64,000 nt of DNA from Apoda limacodes (GCA_946406115.1 OX291548.1:8978373-9042372); one strand, 5' to 3'; counted from the stretch's first letter, positions 11,177-22,810 are shown. The notes: generated from the letters alone by a model not told the origin. A program made the numbers and translations.

Positions 11177-14100
11177 TATATCGTTGTTGATCATATACCT
11201 AAAATTTTTTATTTTATTTATCTTTTCTCAACATTTTAATCTCTCGTTATGTAAACTATTTTGATGGAAATAATAACATTCATGCAATCCTTGTGTCTGA
11301 ATCCAGGTTTAAGCCCTGTCTGCCTTCTACTTCTTACTGTATACCAGGATTTCAGCTCATTCGCAATGATCGCACTTTTCGTACTGGAGGTGGAGTGGCA
11401 ATTTATCTTTGATCATTTAGCCCTTTTTCAATTGTCAGTTCTTCTGATCAATCTCCTCAATCCAATACACCTGAATATTTATTTATTGAAATTACCCTAC
11501 ACCATAGTAAAGCTCTTCTAGGAGTTTTCTATAGTCCATCAGCACATGTGGTAATTATTTTTCTACATTTGAAAAGCTCCTAGAAGACCTGACACCTACA
11601 TATACACATTATATTATCATGGGTGATTTCAACACTTGCATACTTAAAAATGATTCACGAGCTAAACATCTGAGATCTATTGTAGAAGCAAGTAATATGT
11701 ACATTCTACCGCTACAAACCACTCACTTCTATCCAAATTGCTCCTCTTCTCTTTTAGATTTAATTTTTGTTTCTTCTTCTGAACACGTCGCTAAGCATGG
11801 TCAATGTTCAGCTGATGCTTTTTCCTATCATGATTTATTATATCTTTCTTATAAAATACGTCCCCCTAAAGCAAAATCGAGAATACTTCTGCAACGCAAT
11901 TTTAGTGCCATGGATATAAAGCTTCTTCATGAAGATGCTAGCAACTTAGACTGGACTGTAAATGATAAATCTCCTTCAGTTGATGAAAAAATTATGCTTT
12001 TCAATTCTATGTTAACTAAACTTTATGCTGTGCATGCACCTATCCGACCAGTCAGAGTAAAACATCTTCCTGCTCCCTGGTTAACAGAGGTAATCAAAGC
12101 ACTGATGGCTAAGAAAAACAATGCTAAATCCAAATATAAAAGAAATCCTACTGATGCCAATCTAGAAAATTATAGACTTTTACGGAATCACTGCAATACA
12201 ATGTGTAGAGACGCGCAGCGACGCCACATTCACAAATCAGTTGAAAATGAAAATCCGTCTAAAGTATGGAAATTTCCTAAATCAATTGGAGTCGGCAAAT
12301 CATCTCAGAATTCACTTCCGCCAAACATCAATGTTAATCTCCTAAATCAACACTGCACTTCCTCTTCTATCTTTGATGGTATTGCTAAAACCAATACTTT
12401 AAATAATCTTTCCTCACTACCAACTCCTGATTTCTCTCCTTTTACTTTTACACAATTCACCGATTGTGATGTTAAGAAGAACGTTCTTGCCATTACTTCC
12501 AATGCAATTGGTAACGACGATATAAGCCGTAACATGATAATTTATATAATTGATATTATCTGTCCTACAATTACAAAAATCCTTAATCATTCTATTTCCT
12601 CTTGTACATTTCCTATGGCATGGAAGGACGCTCACATAATTCCTTTGCCAAAAAAATCGAATCCTTCTAGTCTTTCTGATTTTCGTCCTATTTCTATTCT
12701 TCCTTTTTTATCCAAAGTCCTTGAGCGTCTTGTCCAAAAACAACTAAACCTGTTCTTGACACGAAATAACCTATTAAATCCTCTTCAATCAGCATTTCGT
12801 GCAGGACATATTACTGTTACGGCTCTAGTTAAAATCACGGATGACATTCGCATTGGAATGGACAATAAACAGCTTACAGTATTAACGTTACTTGATTTTA
12901 GTAATGCATTTAATACTGTCGATTTTGATTTGTTGTTGGAATTATTGCGTTCTCTTAACATATCTCCAACGGTGGTTGCATGGTTTCAGAGCTACTTGCG
13001 TGGACGTAGGCAAAGTATCAAATTCAATAACATTTTTTCAGATTGGTGTCACATGGTTGCCGGTGTTCCGCAAGGTGGCGTTTTATCTCCTCTCTTATTT
13101 GCGATTTTTATTAATTCAATTACTCACCAACTTTCTTCTCTCCACCATATGTATGCAGATGATCTCCAGGTCTATAATCAAACAATTTTTGATGATTTAT
13201 TTCAAACGATAGGTGTGATAGACTCTGATCTCCTCAGAATTTGAGAATGGAGCAAAGCCTTTGGCATAAAAATAAACCCAGCAAAAACCCAGGCCATAAT
13301 ACTAGGCAGTCCAAAGTTTATGTCTAGAATAAACTGGGTTAGTCTCCCAAAAGTTTGTGTAGACAATGTACTTATACCTTATAATGAACAGGTTAAGAAT
13401 CTAGGTATTATTATAGATAGTAGTATGTCTTGGACTTCACAGATAGCCGAGGTCAGTAGGAAAATGTTTTCCGCTGTAGGTTCCCTAAAAAGGCTGCCAA
13501 ATTTCCTACCCACGGACACTAAAATTGTTCTTGCACACTCTCTTTTGCTTCCCATACTCGATTACGCCGATGCTAGCTATCCTGATTTAACTGAAGACCA
13601 ATTAAACAAACTTGAGCGCCTTCAAAATCTCTGTATTCGGTTTATATTTGGATTACGCAAATATGATCATATTTCCAATTTCCGCATGAAGCTCAAATGG
13701 CTCCCAAATCGCTTTCGCCGGAATGCTTATATTCTTTCACTTCTTTACTGTGTGCTGTTCAATCCTAGCTACCCTTCTTATCTCAAAGAGCGTTTTGGTT
13801 AGTATGCCTCTTTGCGTTCCTCCTTTGATTTATTACTTAATACACCGAGTCACAACTCAAAATTTTACGATGATTCCTTCACCGTACAAGCAGTGCGATT
13901 GTGGAACTCTCTCCCAGTAGAACTCTCTCTCTCTCAATCACTTACAACCTTCAAAGCACAAGTGAAAAAGCATTTTTTAAATCTCGCATAACCTTGTTGT
14001 TTTGCTCCCTCTGTTCTTCTGATGTAGACACTTAAATATTTAAGTTATGATTGTTTTATTGTTATGTGTAGTTTATGTATTTTTATGTAAGGAATTTATG

Positions 14101-14385
14101 TATTTTATATTTTATGTATAAAGGTATTTATGTATTTTGTAGTTATTTATTTATTTGGTAATTTATACTATTCTTATTCTATGTTACTTATATCTTTATT
14201 TCAGTTTTTGTACAATTTTGCACATCCTACCATTCCAATCTTTTAAATTTGTATATCAATACCAACATAGGTTATCTGGTAGAAATCGCCATCTGTCGAT
14301 AAGATCGCCTGTTGTACATGGTTTTTAATATTATTTTTTCAATAAGTTTGTTCTTGTATTGTGCAATAAATGATATTTGTATTTG
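11177..14385 (+). mobile_element. CR1-like LINE (family A), 5'-truncated copy A1
   Basis: The element starts inside the endonuclease region, runs through a nearly open reverse transcriptase frame, and ends in an AT-rich 3' UTR with CTGGTAGAAATCGCC, AAGATCGCCTGTTGTAC, TGTGCAATAAATG and an ATTTGTATTTG tail. The ends are defined by comparison with the unoccupied copy near 16575: TATA at 11173-11176 is repeated at 14386-14389 and occurs once in the empty site. A tail of short repeats instead of poly(A) is typical of the CR1/L2 group. The clade is inferred from the motifs DFRPISILP, FSNAFN and YADDLQVY. Confidence 0.85.
11619..13991 (+). pseudogene. CR1-like LINE ORF2 (endonuclease end, reverse transcriptase), inactivated
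   Basis: From MGDFNTC (end of the APE-type endonuclease, with catalytic-region GDFN) to a final TAA at 13989, one reading frame of 790 codons is interrupted by only two stops: TGA at 13242 (a Trp in copy A2) and TAG at 13800. Reverse transcriptase landmarks occur in order: DFRPISILPFLSKVLERLV near 12680, LTLLDFSNAFN near 12890 (first Asp), GVPQGGVLSPLLF near 13060, and YADD at 13152-13163 (catalytic Asp pair). The C-terminus contains AVRLWNSLPVEL. Endonuclease sequence upstream (SES, GGGVAIYL near 11380) is present but out of frame. The protein would cleave the target and copy its own RNA in the nucleus. The copy is probably dead, though it is young or slowly decaying. Confidence 0.85.
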
Positions 14386-14559
14386 TATAAGCGCTCTGAT
14401 GATCGCGTGGATAAAATCATATCCTTGTTATCCTATTCATGTCTACAATTTACGCCATTTTATTCTATATTGCTAATGCTCTAAATTTCTTTGGAGCTCA
14501 GGGCGACAGTAGGTTCTTGACCGTTACGAAACTTTGGAGCCAAATATCATAAATTTTGA

Positions 14560-14780
14560 AGTCACGTTCCGTAAGCTTTCAAATGATACCCCTCTGTTGC
14601 GTATCAATGATATGTTCTCTATATCCACGGCATACATTGATATGTGAAAGACAGTACCAGATAAATTTGTTATACAGGCCGTTCAAACCTGGTTTTATTG
14701 TGAAAAACAACCGTGAAGAACTTGTGTCAAAAATTGAGACACTGTCAAGTTTCTGACTGTTAATGGAAAAACTTGGGGGG
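14560..14780 (+). mobile_element. Decayed family B LINE fragment (palm/YADD region)
   Basis: The text around 14625-14760 aligns with the family B region between HCYADDSTG and LVSQIE: CATACATTGATATGTG, GACAGTACCAG, CAACCGTGAAGAACTTGTGTC, AAAATTGAGAC. It is the same decayed piece as 17080-17290, carried in the duplicated host segment. No open frame remains. Confidence 0.6.
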
Positions 14781-14790
14781 CAATTGACTA

Positions 14791-15786
14791 ACAAAAATTA
14801 GCACTATAAAGCTTAAACAAATGCTTAAAAAGATCGAAATCGAAAAATGTAATTCACACACCCACAATATTTTTAAAAGATATCCAATTACACCCTTTGC
14901 CCCTCACCATGGGACAAATTTTATACAATCATTGGATGGAGGAAAAAAAATTCTTCCCCACTCTACTTGTAGGGGAAGACACCCTTAAATTTTTCATCAA
15001 GATTTAATTTCACCATTCTGTCGTGATCAATATGTACAGACTTGTATTCCCATCCCAAATTACAGCTTTCTAGTGTTTCTAGTACCAAAAATTACTACTT
15101 AGGTACGCTGCGGACGGACAAACTTACTACTTGTTGACTACGGAACACTAAAAAACTGAAGTATTAAAGAATTCACCGTAGCCTACGTTACTTCCATTTT
15201 GTGACTGCTAAATGGAATTCAATTAGTCTGCCTCTAATTGACTTCGATTTAACAGATGAGTCGCTGCCTTTTATAGCGTGTTGTGTAGTTCCTCGGGGGT
15301 CAAATTTAGGGCTACTATTATTTTTAATATAAAAAAATCTTCCTTAATTGTTCTTGCCTACCAAAGCATATTATGTTAAAATATATGCAATACTAAATGT
15401 GCTTCTTGATTGCAAATTGAATTGAGAAAACAAGAAGTAAAAATAATGTCATAATAACTGTCACGATTATTCGAATACCACACAGAATAAATTTAAAATC
15501 ATAAAATCATAAATGACACAGTCATAAACTAATGAGCTAAGATAATTGGAACCCTTGGAGTTTACTCTGGCACTCAACCATTTATATAGGTATAATTATT
15601 TATAATATCGATATTTCATTTAAAAGGCTAGGTTTTGTTAAGATTATAAAATATGTGTTCTTCACTAGAAGGTACTTACTTAGCTTATTTAATTTATTGT
15701 CCTTGTAGTTACATTCACAACGCGACTATCAGAAATTGTATCTATAAAATATGAGCACATTCGTTACTGAGTAACTTATTTGAAAA
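14791..15786. other. Non-coding intronic stretch
   Basis: No gene or transposon end was recognised. Confidence 0.45.
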
Positions 15787-16388
15787 AATAAAAACCGGCC
15801 AAGTGGATGGGCCATTTAAATTGGGTTCCGTAAAGCGCCTTCCACTCAAATACGTTATTCGAACGTAAACATTGTTATAAACTTTGTAATTATTATTACT
15901 AAAGATGTCATTAATTTATTTTTCCACGATGGATCATAAACTTATATTTATACCTACCTGCTTTATACAACTAACAACTTTATCTAAGTAATTTTCAATG
16001 GAAATTGTACGAAATGTTTTACCTTTTCCAAGTACATTTTATAGGTTGGTTGACTATTACTCGGTAAGTCGGTAACTTGGAAAGCCTGAAAAAAAAACTG
16101 TCTTAGTTTTCCATCGAACTTTGTTAAATTTACTACTGCCGTGTATTTAGCTGGCAATGAGTGGGGGTGCATTTATTTCGCAAATGGATCCCTGAATCGA
16201 AAAATGGCTGTTACACCGGCAAATTTTTGAAACGCAACTTGTTTTAGATGAGAAAAAGAATTCATCCTCACTTTAGGTGTAAAGTACATTAAAAATATAA
16301 AAGACTCTTTTAAACCATGGACAGATAGACAGACGAACGGAGACGGTGAAACTGTAAGGTTTCCTTTTTGACTACGGAACCCTCAAAA
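15787..16388 (+). repeat. 'GGCCAAGTG...GGTTCCGTA' lepidopteran repeat
   Basis: It starts AAAAACCGGCCAAGTGG, has GGGTTCCGTAAAG at 15824 and ends with GACAGATAGACAGACGAACG and TGACTACGGAACCCTCAAAA at about 16388. It is the plus-strand counterpart of the copy at 9255-10137. Confidence 0.65.
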
Positions 16389-16524
16389 GCATTGTATTGG
16401 TTTAGGATGACTGTTATGTAGGTATATCTCCTTGTACGTATAAACAGTGTTAATACTGAAACAACGTACTCGGCGTACTAAACAAAACATGTCCACCATG
16501 AATAATAGAGTACACAATACACCT

Positions 16525-17290
16525 TTTTCTTTCCCCCAAACGTAACCTTTAACGTTAGCTTTCATAATTTATTGAGCGTTTTATAAGCGCTCTGATGACC
16601 ACGTGGATAAAATCATATTCTTGTTAATCTATCCATGTCTACAATTTGCGCCATTTAATCAAAAACATTGCTGATATTTTTTTGATGTAGGTTAACGTAG
16701 CCGTTACTAACCTGTTAAAAGTCTGAGAATAAGGTAAATGTTAGTAGTTAATCTATATCTCAGAAACTATTGTTTGTGGATGAGCTCCCTGCCAAGTTTT
16801 CTCTAAGGACTACAGTATGGGGTTCTTCAAGAAAAAAGTTATTAGATTTTTGAAGGGTCGGCAGCGGCAGCAGCTACGGTGACCGCTTACCATCAGGCGG
16901 ACAGTAAGCTTGTTTGCGACCTTAGTGGTATATAATTAACTATTTGGCTGTATAACAGTCGTGATATTTTTAAAAGTAACATTCTATATTGCTAATATTC
17001 TGGATTTCTTTAGAGTTCAGGGCGACAGTGGGTTCTTGACCGATACGAAAATCATAAATTTTTGAGTAACGTTCCGGAAGCTTTCAAATTATACCATTCT
17101 GCTGCATATCAGATGTGTTGTCTATCCACGGCATTCATTGATATACGGAAGACAGTACTAGATACATACTATACAGGCCGTTAAAAACTGGCTTTATTGT
17201 GGGAAACAACCGTGAAGAACTTGTGTCAAAAATTGAGACTCTAAATAGTTTCTGACTGTTGACGGAAAAACTTGATTTAACCCAAAGGGT
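16525..17290 (+). repeat. Copy 2 of the duplicated host segment, with empty LINE site
   Basis: It matches the flanks of the A1 LINE. At 16571-16590 the text GCGTTTTATAAGCGCTC is continuous, where copy 1 has the 3.2-kb LINE. A different interruption (about 16666-16977) lies in this copy and contains the family B fragment at 16774-16932. Confidence 0.75.
16774..16932 (+). mobile_element. Family B LINE 3'-end fragment
   Basis: It runs from TGAGCTCCCTGCCAAGTTTT through TATGGGGTTCTTCAAG and TTACCATCAGGCGGACAG to CCTTAGTGGTATA, the same end as B1 (50878-51060). It lacks a poly(A) tail and is 5' truncated. Confidence 0.8.
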
Positions 17291-17329
17291 TACGTGTGTA
17301 AACCAGGCAGTCCGTATTCCACATAATTC

Positions 17330-17640
17330 CACAATTTCAGAACGGTGTGTTCAATTTCCAAGAATATTGGCACATTTGTTGCCATACTATCTCTAGTAAC
17401 GTACAGTTCCGATATCATTCAAAAGATTTCGTTTCGGATATCAATTTGCTATGCAGTACTTCACCTCGAGGAAAAGTTTGCTACTTTATTAGTCGCTAAA
17501 CCAGCCCCACATGTAGGTAGTAGGTACTGCTGCAATCTTTGGCCAGGTGCACCTAGATGCCAGCAAAGCCCTTGCAATTCCAAACTCACAAGCGGTAAAC
17601 TTTAAGTCTGAGGAGAAACTTTACCTTGCTCTGTGTATTG
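17330..17640 (+). mobile_element. Decayed family B LINE fragment (thumb/C-terminal region)
   Basis: It aligns in order with B1 50350-50690: TTTCCAAGAATATTGGCAC, GTAACGTACAGTTCCGA, TGCAGTACTTCACCTCG, GGTACTGCTGCAATCTTTGG, CCAAACTCACAAGCGG and AGTCTGAGGAGAAACTTT. It probably continues the piece at 17080-17290. Frameshifts and stops are frequent. Confidence 0.65.
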
Positions 17641-17833
17641 TATTGATTGCGTAACATTAACCTCATTTTCGCACTTCAGACCAAAATGCAATGGTCATGT
17701 TTAGTGTTGTATCAGAGAACCTTTTTCGGGCGAGCGCTTGTAAAATGAACTACGAGTATTTCGAACTCGATTTTCCCTAGGAACAAAATAGTAGGGGAAA
17801 TGAGTCCATGAAGGTCGGAATTTGGTCTGTGTG

Positions 17834-17892
17834 AAAATGAAGTCAAAAGTGAAAAAGTGTGCTATACACTTTTTCACTTTTGACTTCATTTT
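17834..17892. repeat. Perfect inverted repeat, 27-bp arms, 5-nt loop
   Basis: The arms 17834-17860 and 17866-17892 are exactly complementary with GCTAT between them. The arm begins AAAATGAAGTCAAAAGTG. Both arms are A/T- and AG-rich, but the match is perfect over 27 positions, far beyond chance. Transcribed as RNA on either strand it would form a short hairpin. Confidence 0.85.
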
Positions 17893-19145
17893 AGAAAAAT
17901 TAAAAATTTCAACCTTCATATTATCTGGCGAAAACCCTCTTCGGTCTCCTGTGTAATAAACTCCTCATTAATAAACTGTGATTCTTCAAACGTTACTAAC
18001 TACAAGAGACGTTTTTTTTCGGCCCATCTTATTAGATGTTTCTTGCGACAACATAGAAAGACAATTGCCCCCATAAAAGGAGCGACTGCAAGTAAAAGCC
18101 CTGACAAGTAAATGAGTAAATAAAATGAGTACCACGTAATTAAGGTGACCATAATTAAAAAATAAAATTACTTTTTATTTGAGACGCCTGTAGGCATACT
18201 GCATCATGCCTTTTTTACCAACATATAAATATGGAATAATATGTTGATTCTAAATATTGCTATTCGTTGGGTAGTTTTTCAAGTTTACCTGCATATGTAT
18301 ATAAATCCCCTCCATCAATTCATTATATTTACTTTAGAACCTGGTCTTCCTCGTGGTTCATTCTTCAGGTCAAAGTTTCCAGTACACGAAAACGGTGCGT
18401 TCGTTAGCTGTATCCTTTGCCGTAAACACAGCATTGACTATACGTTTCTGATGCATTGGTCTCACGTTGGAAGTCGTATTAGTAATATTAGTAAAATTTT
18501 TACGTCTTAAGTTCTATGTAAAAACAATTGAAAGTCGAACATCAAAATGTCATGTCTGTCTGTCTGCAGTGCTGTACAAGATACCCTACACTAAGTATCT
18601 GGCATACAAAATGCAAGATTCTTTTCAATTAAGTATTTCAGATACTAGATACAAATAACTTTCTGGAAAAAAAAAACTAGCAGAGCTCGGTCATCCAGGT
18701 ACTTCATTTAAATTATGCTTGTTTCTGTATCGGTTTATTTATTATCAACAACAGCTGTTGTAAAAAGAGTAAAAGTACCATAAATAAACAAAAATGTAAA
18801 TATTATATTTATTCTATTGTAATTCTATTGTATTAGTAATTACCTACGTATTAAACGACTGAAAAAGCCACTTAAGGCGAAATATTTCAAAAAGTTTTAT
18901 TTCATTTGTTAGGTATTATATCAAAATCTTGTAGAGAAAAAAACTTAAATAAGGTCATGTTATTTTATTACAAAACAAGATGGTTTTCAAATACTGTTCC
19001 ACTTAGGCACCAGTGTCCAGTTGGTACAAAACATAATTTTTCTTCCAATAATAAATTTCAACTTCTATTTTGCTATATAAAAATAAAAACTTATTTGATT
19101 TAGCAAAAACAAATGAGTAAGTAAACGATGTTACGAATTGCATCA
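17893..19145. other. Non-coding intronic stretch
   Basis: No gene was found. At 18676-18705 there is a short trace (GAGCTCGGTCATCCAGGTAC) of the 3' end of the repeat seen at 30585-30903. Confidence 0.45.
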
Positions 19146-19149
19146 TCAT

Positions 19150-19485
19150 ATATCTATAATAATCATTAATATATTATACATGCGAAAGATTGTTTGACTG
19201 TCTGTGTGTTCGTTACTTCATATTCATAAGTTACTCATACATGGATCGGTTTAGATGAAATTTAGTATGGAAATAGTTTGGGTCCCGGGGAAGGGCATAG
19301 TGTTATAATTTTTTTATTGCACAAAAAAAAATTGTTTATACAGTTCATTGGTGGATACATAGAACAAATTTTGATTCCGAAAAATTTCCGCGAAAAACTT
19401 CTATAGTATAATTTAGGAGGTGCCGTAAGAATACCACGCCGATAACCAAATTAATGGCAGGCGGAGCCGCGGGCAAAAGCTAGTC
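19150..19485 (+). repeat. SINE-like lepidopteran repeat fragment
   Basis: It contains TTATACATGCGAAAG, ACATGGATCGGTTTAGATG and, at the end, AACCAAATTAATGGCAGGCG followed by CCGCGGGCAAAAGCTAG. The arrangement matches the copy at 63520-63900. Confidence 0.6.
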
Positions 19486-19544
19486 ATTCATAAAATAAAA
19501 AATTATGCCTAATAAATCGAAATTAGTATCGTCTTTGATAAAAA

Positions 19545-19715
19545 TTACAATTATGCTTATAATGCTGTAAATTATTTATCTAATTTTTTAAATATCTTTA
19601 GTAAACTGCACTCCTAAGCCCGTTATCTAAATTACAAATGCTTATAATGCTGTAAGTTATTTATCTAATTTTTTATATCCTTAGCGAACTGCACTCATAA
19701 GCCCGATATCTATCA
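19545..19715. repeat. Diverged tandem duplication of about 87 bp
   Basis: Two copies share TGCTTATAATGCTGTAA, TTATTTATCTAATTTTTTA, CTGCACTC and TAAGCCCG, at 19551-19630 and 19637-19715. It is AT-rich with no coding signal. Confidence 0.7.
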
Positions 19716-20065
19716 TTTATGAATATCAAATGTAATAAAATGGTTGCGTTTAAATTCTGATTACAATCTTTATGAGTATGTTCTTATATAAAGTAACGGT
19801 AAGTGTGTGTTCGTAATTCTTTGCTCCTTGGTGATTTGTTATGGGGTTCTTAGTTGTATGGTGTAACCTGAATGGTTCTTAGTTATAGTTAGACCCGGGA
19901 AGTAACATTCTTACCTTACTTACAAAACTAACGCGGGCAAAACCGCTGGGAACAGCTAGTTCTACATGTTACTTCAGCGGAATCGGTAATTTCAGCATTT
20001 GTGAATTTCAAGAAAAAAATCTTAACTAATAAGGAAATAAATATTTTCACATCAAAGATTTTTTT

Positions 20066-20300
20066 TATACTACTAAAATGGCAAACAAGCTAACGGTCCG
20101 CCTGATGGTAAACGGTCACCGCAGCCTATGGACGCTTGCCGGACACCGGGAGCATCACTCGCACGTGACGACCCTTTAAAAATCTAATAACTTCTTTCTT
20201 GAAGATACCCATATTGTAGTCCTTATGACCACAACCTAAGCGTTCGCGGGAGAAAGTTACTCTAAAACCGCACTGTACGCGACATTTAGGTGCTATATTT
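20066..20300 (-). mobile_element. Family B LINE 3'-end fragment
   Basis: A T-run at 20059-20066 (poly(A) on the minus strand) is followed by ACTACTAAAATGGCAAACAA, GGTCCGCCTGATGGTAAACG and AACCTAAGCGTTCGCGGGAG. It is a 5'-truncated copy of about 230 bp that encodes only the degenerate C-terminus of ORF2. Confidence 0.8.
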
Positions 20301-21290
20301 TGAAAATTGTAAATTCCTAACTTAGTTTTTGCTATAGACCCTTTAACAAAAATAATCTAAAAGTGACAACTTTCATGACAGAGCCATCACCTCCATATCC
20401 AAGAAGCGTCTTGTCCTAAAGCTTTTTGTCCGTGTCTGTTCTCTACCGTAAAAGTTAAAAAGAATGAAAAATACATATTTACTCTACTTAGTGATACCTA
20501 AACACTGACACTCCACATGTCACGGTAAGAAAAAAAATTACCTATTTTAGCCTTTTGGTTATTCAAAATCTAATTAATTCTTATTTTAAATGAATAATAA
20601 ATATTAATTAAATTGAATACATAATAAATATTTGTTGGTTAAGTTAAATTGTTAGTTTTCAATTTATATTTGATAAAAAAATCTTTTTTTACATCTACGT
20701 TACCCACGCTTGGCCATGTATGTAGAATTTGCGTAAAAAATTATGATTTCGCGTTATAAAGGTATACTAATCTACAAATAAGAAATCTATTAAAAATATA
20801 AAGCAACTCCATTAATTCCTTGATGCAGGCGAATGACCGTCCAGTTTATTCCAACCATTAATTCTAATAACAATGTCCGGAAACCTATCTCCGCATGCCC
20901 CAAGCCCAACGCGGGTTCACCCTGTCGTAAAAGAGGTGTGCCAAATTTTCTCTACGACTCACATGACGTTATAATTTGAACGTTTCCGTGATTTGCGTCG
21001 AGGCACTGTCCCTAGCCTATATTCAAGTTACATTAAAAAGACATGCGAATTTTAAAAAAAGAGAAAAAAGTTATATGAGATGTTCGTGGCCCAGTCGCAT
21101 TTGTCTATCGAAAACGATAATCGAAGTTAAGCTGCTATTACGCCACTATCAAACAACTGGTCGACTTTTATTTTTTGGGGCAATTTAATGAAAAACAAAA
21201 AAAAAATAAGTTACTAAGCAATTAAGTTTAATACCTGGATGGGTGACCTAGTGGGACATTTTTATTACCTACCTAGAGGGGTAATTCTAC
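20301..21290. other. Non-coding intronic stretch
   Basis: No gene or transposon end was recognised. Confidence 0.45.
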
Positions 21291-21294
21291 GTCA

Positions 21295-21390
21295 AGACTT
21301 ATGGCCTAAAATCTACTTCTCCAAGAAGAGGCCTGCGCTCCTGCAGTGGGGTGAATAACAACTGAGGCAAGGCTGCCGTGCGGGCGGCAC
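21295..21390 (+). mobile_element. LINE 3'-end fragment
   Basis: It contains GAAGAGGCCTGCGCTCCTGC and AGTGGGGTGAATAACAACTG, which resemble the 'GAGGCCTGTGCCCAGCAGTGGG' end of common lepidopteran non-LTR elements. This is from recall of the motif, and the piece is short. Confidence 0.45.
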
Positions 21391-21572
21391 AGTGAATTTA
21401 ATAACGTTAAAAATCGATACAAAAGGTGTTTACATTCAAACGTGAATTGAATTAAAAACTCATTTACCTACTTATCGGCGGTGCGCAGTTATCACCAGAG
21501 GTTGGAAGTAGGTAGTGTGATTTATGTAGGTACTTGCAACCAAAATGTTGATACAACATGGACACAAAAAAA

Positions 21573-21711
21573 ATACCACTAAGATGGCAAACAAGCTTAC
21601 GGTCCGCCTGATGGCAAGCGGTCACCTTATAGACTATGGGCGCCTGCAACTCCAGGGGTATCAATCGCGCGTTGGAAACCTTTCAAAAATCTAATAACTT
21701 CTTTCTTGAAC
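21573..21711 (-). mobile_element. Family B LINE 3'-end fragment
   Basis: After a run of A at 21565-21571, the text ACCACTAAGATGGCAAACAA, GTCCGCCTGATGGCAAGCGG and ATCTAATAACTTCTTTCTTG follows the B family end. It is about 140 bp long and 5' truncated. Confidence 0.8.
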
Positions 21712-22069
21712 CGTAATTTATCCCCAACAATAGTAAGTATTTTTACATTTTTACCCACAACGGCACGGGCTCGGAGAAGCAAAATGCGTTTAGAGTGGGA
21801 GATGTTTGTTTGTTTTTGCAAACCAATGTTAAGAGTTCCAGTATCTACCTCTTGGCTTCCTTATCAGATCAGCTTAAAGTTGCCAATTTATAGTATTGAT
21901 GTGTAAACCACATAAATAACGGCAAAGTTTCAAACTGACAGGACTATCCAACTCGGCAAAAACTAATTTTTGCAAAGGAAAAATGTTTACTGCCTTCTAG
22001 TAAGTTACCACCGTAACACCCTTCTCAGAACTAGCACCAATCTACCACAAACCCGTTACTGAAAACTGC
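21712..22069. other. Non-coding intronic stretch
   Basis: No gene or transposon was recognised. Confidence 0.4.
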
Positions 22070-22160
22070 ATCTAAATCGGACCAGTAGTTTCGGAGCCTA
22101 TTAAATGCAAACAAACAAACAATAAAATATTTCCTCTTTATAATATAAGTGTAGATTAAA
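22070..22160 (+). repeat. 3' end of SINE-like lepidopteran repeat
   Basis: It contains CGGACCAGTAGTTTCGGAGC, AAACAAACAAACAATAAAAT and TTTCCTCTTTATAATATAAG, the same end as at 23679. Confidence 0.7.
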
Positions 22161-22563
22161 AAACACTACCTGACTCCTGCCGTGGTTATCACCATGTTAT
22201 CACCCAGTACATTTACGTTATTTGCAGTATTAGTTTACACATTTATGTAGGATGTAATACGCACTCGTTATGGGTACAATATTAATAATTATAAATAAAA
22301 AGAAATTTTATTTTTTAACTTTTAAAAATTATAGTTAACGAATTCATGAAACATATCATAACATATCAACACGTAAAGGTAAACTCAAAATTGTCGTGTT
22401 AATTAAAAATATATTGTGTCTATTGCTGTTGGTTTAAATATTATCAAAAATCAATAAAGTGATGTCATGTCATGAGTAGATACTTATTACTATAGTATAG
22501 TGTATGTACAAATATGATACAGTGATGTTAGTTGTGAGGCAGTGATGTGTAGTGGTAAGAGCG

Positions 22564-22690
22564 ATGGCATGGCCAGCAGGGTCGCCGGACACAGTGGATA
22601 TACCCCTGCACCAAATCATCAGCAGCAATGACACAATCGACGGTCTCAACGTACCCGCGACCACTGTACTCGATGGTGCTACCAGAAACA
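22564..22690 (+). CDS. ATP8A: P4-ATPase (phospholipid flippase) alternative first coding exon, copy 1b
   Basis: This is a coding first exon of 42 codons plus one base, starting MAWPAGSPDTVD and ending GATRN plus one base at a GTAAGT donor (22691). It is a clear paralogue of the exon at 4784: both share MAWPAGSP, an IDGL core followed by VPAT, phase 1, and the 30 bases before the ATG (GTGAG.CAGT.ATGTGTAGTG pattern). No frameshift or stop is present, and third-position changes are common. With the exon at 57192 it would give a flippase with a different cytosolic N-terminal tail, and probably a separate promoter. No stop or damage marks either copy as dead, so alternative first exons are favoured over a pseudo-exon, but transcripts are needed. 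Confidence 0.72.
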
Positions 22691-22754
22691 GTAAGTATTC
22701 CTAGCATATACTTCAAAAAACAAGTTGTATCTTTTATTTTTGCACCTGAACATT

Positions 22755-22810
22755 ATTCTTTTTTAACCGACTTCAAAAAAGGAGAGAAGGAGGAGGGTTA
22801 CAGAGTTCGT
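22755..22810 (+). repeat. 'AACCGACTTCAAAA' repeat start after exon 1b
   Basis: TTTTTTAACCGACTTCAAAA is followed by AGGAGAGAAGGAGGAGGG, as in the repeat family found just after exon 1a. Confidence 0.55.

Larger units (their letters stand above)
11120..14790 (+). repeat. Copy 1 of a duplicated host segment, interrupted by a LINE
   Basis: The parts 11120-11176 and 14386-14790 together match 16525-16690 plus 16978-17290. Shared landmarks are GCTTTCATAATTTATTGAGC, AAGCGCTCTGATGA, GTGGATAAAATCATAT and CAGGGCGACAGT. The segment contains a decayed family B LINE piece near its right end in both copies, so the two copies arose after that LINE had inserted. Confidence 0.7.
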
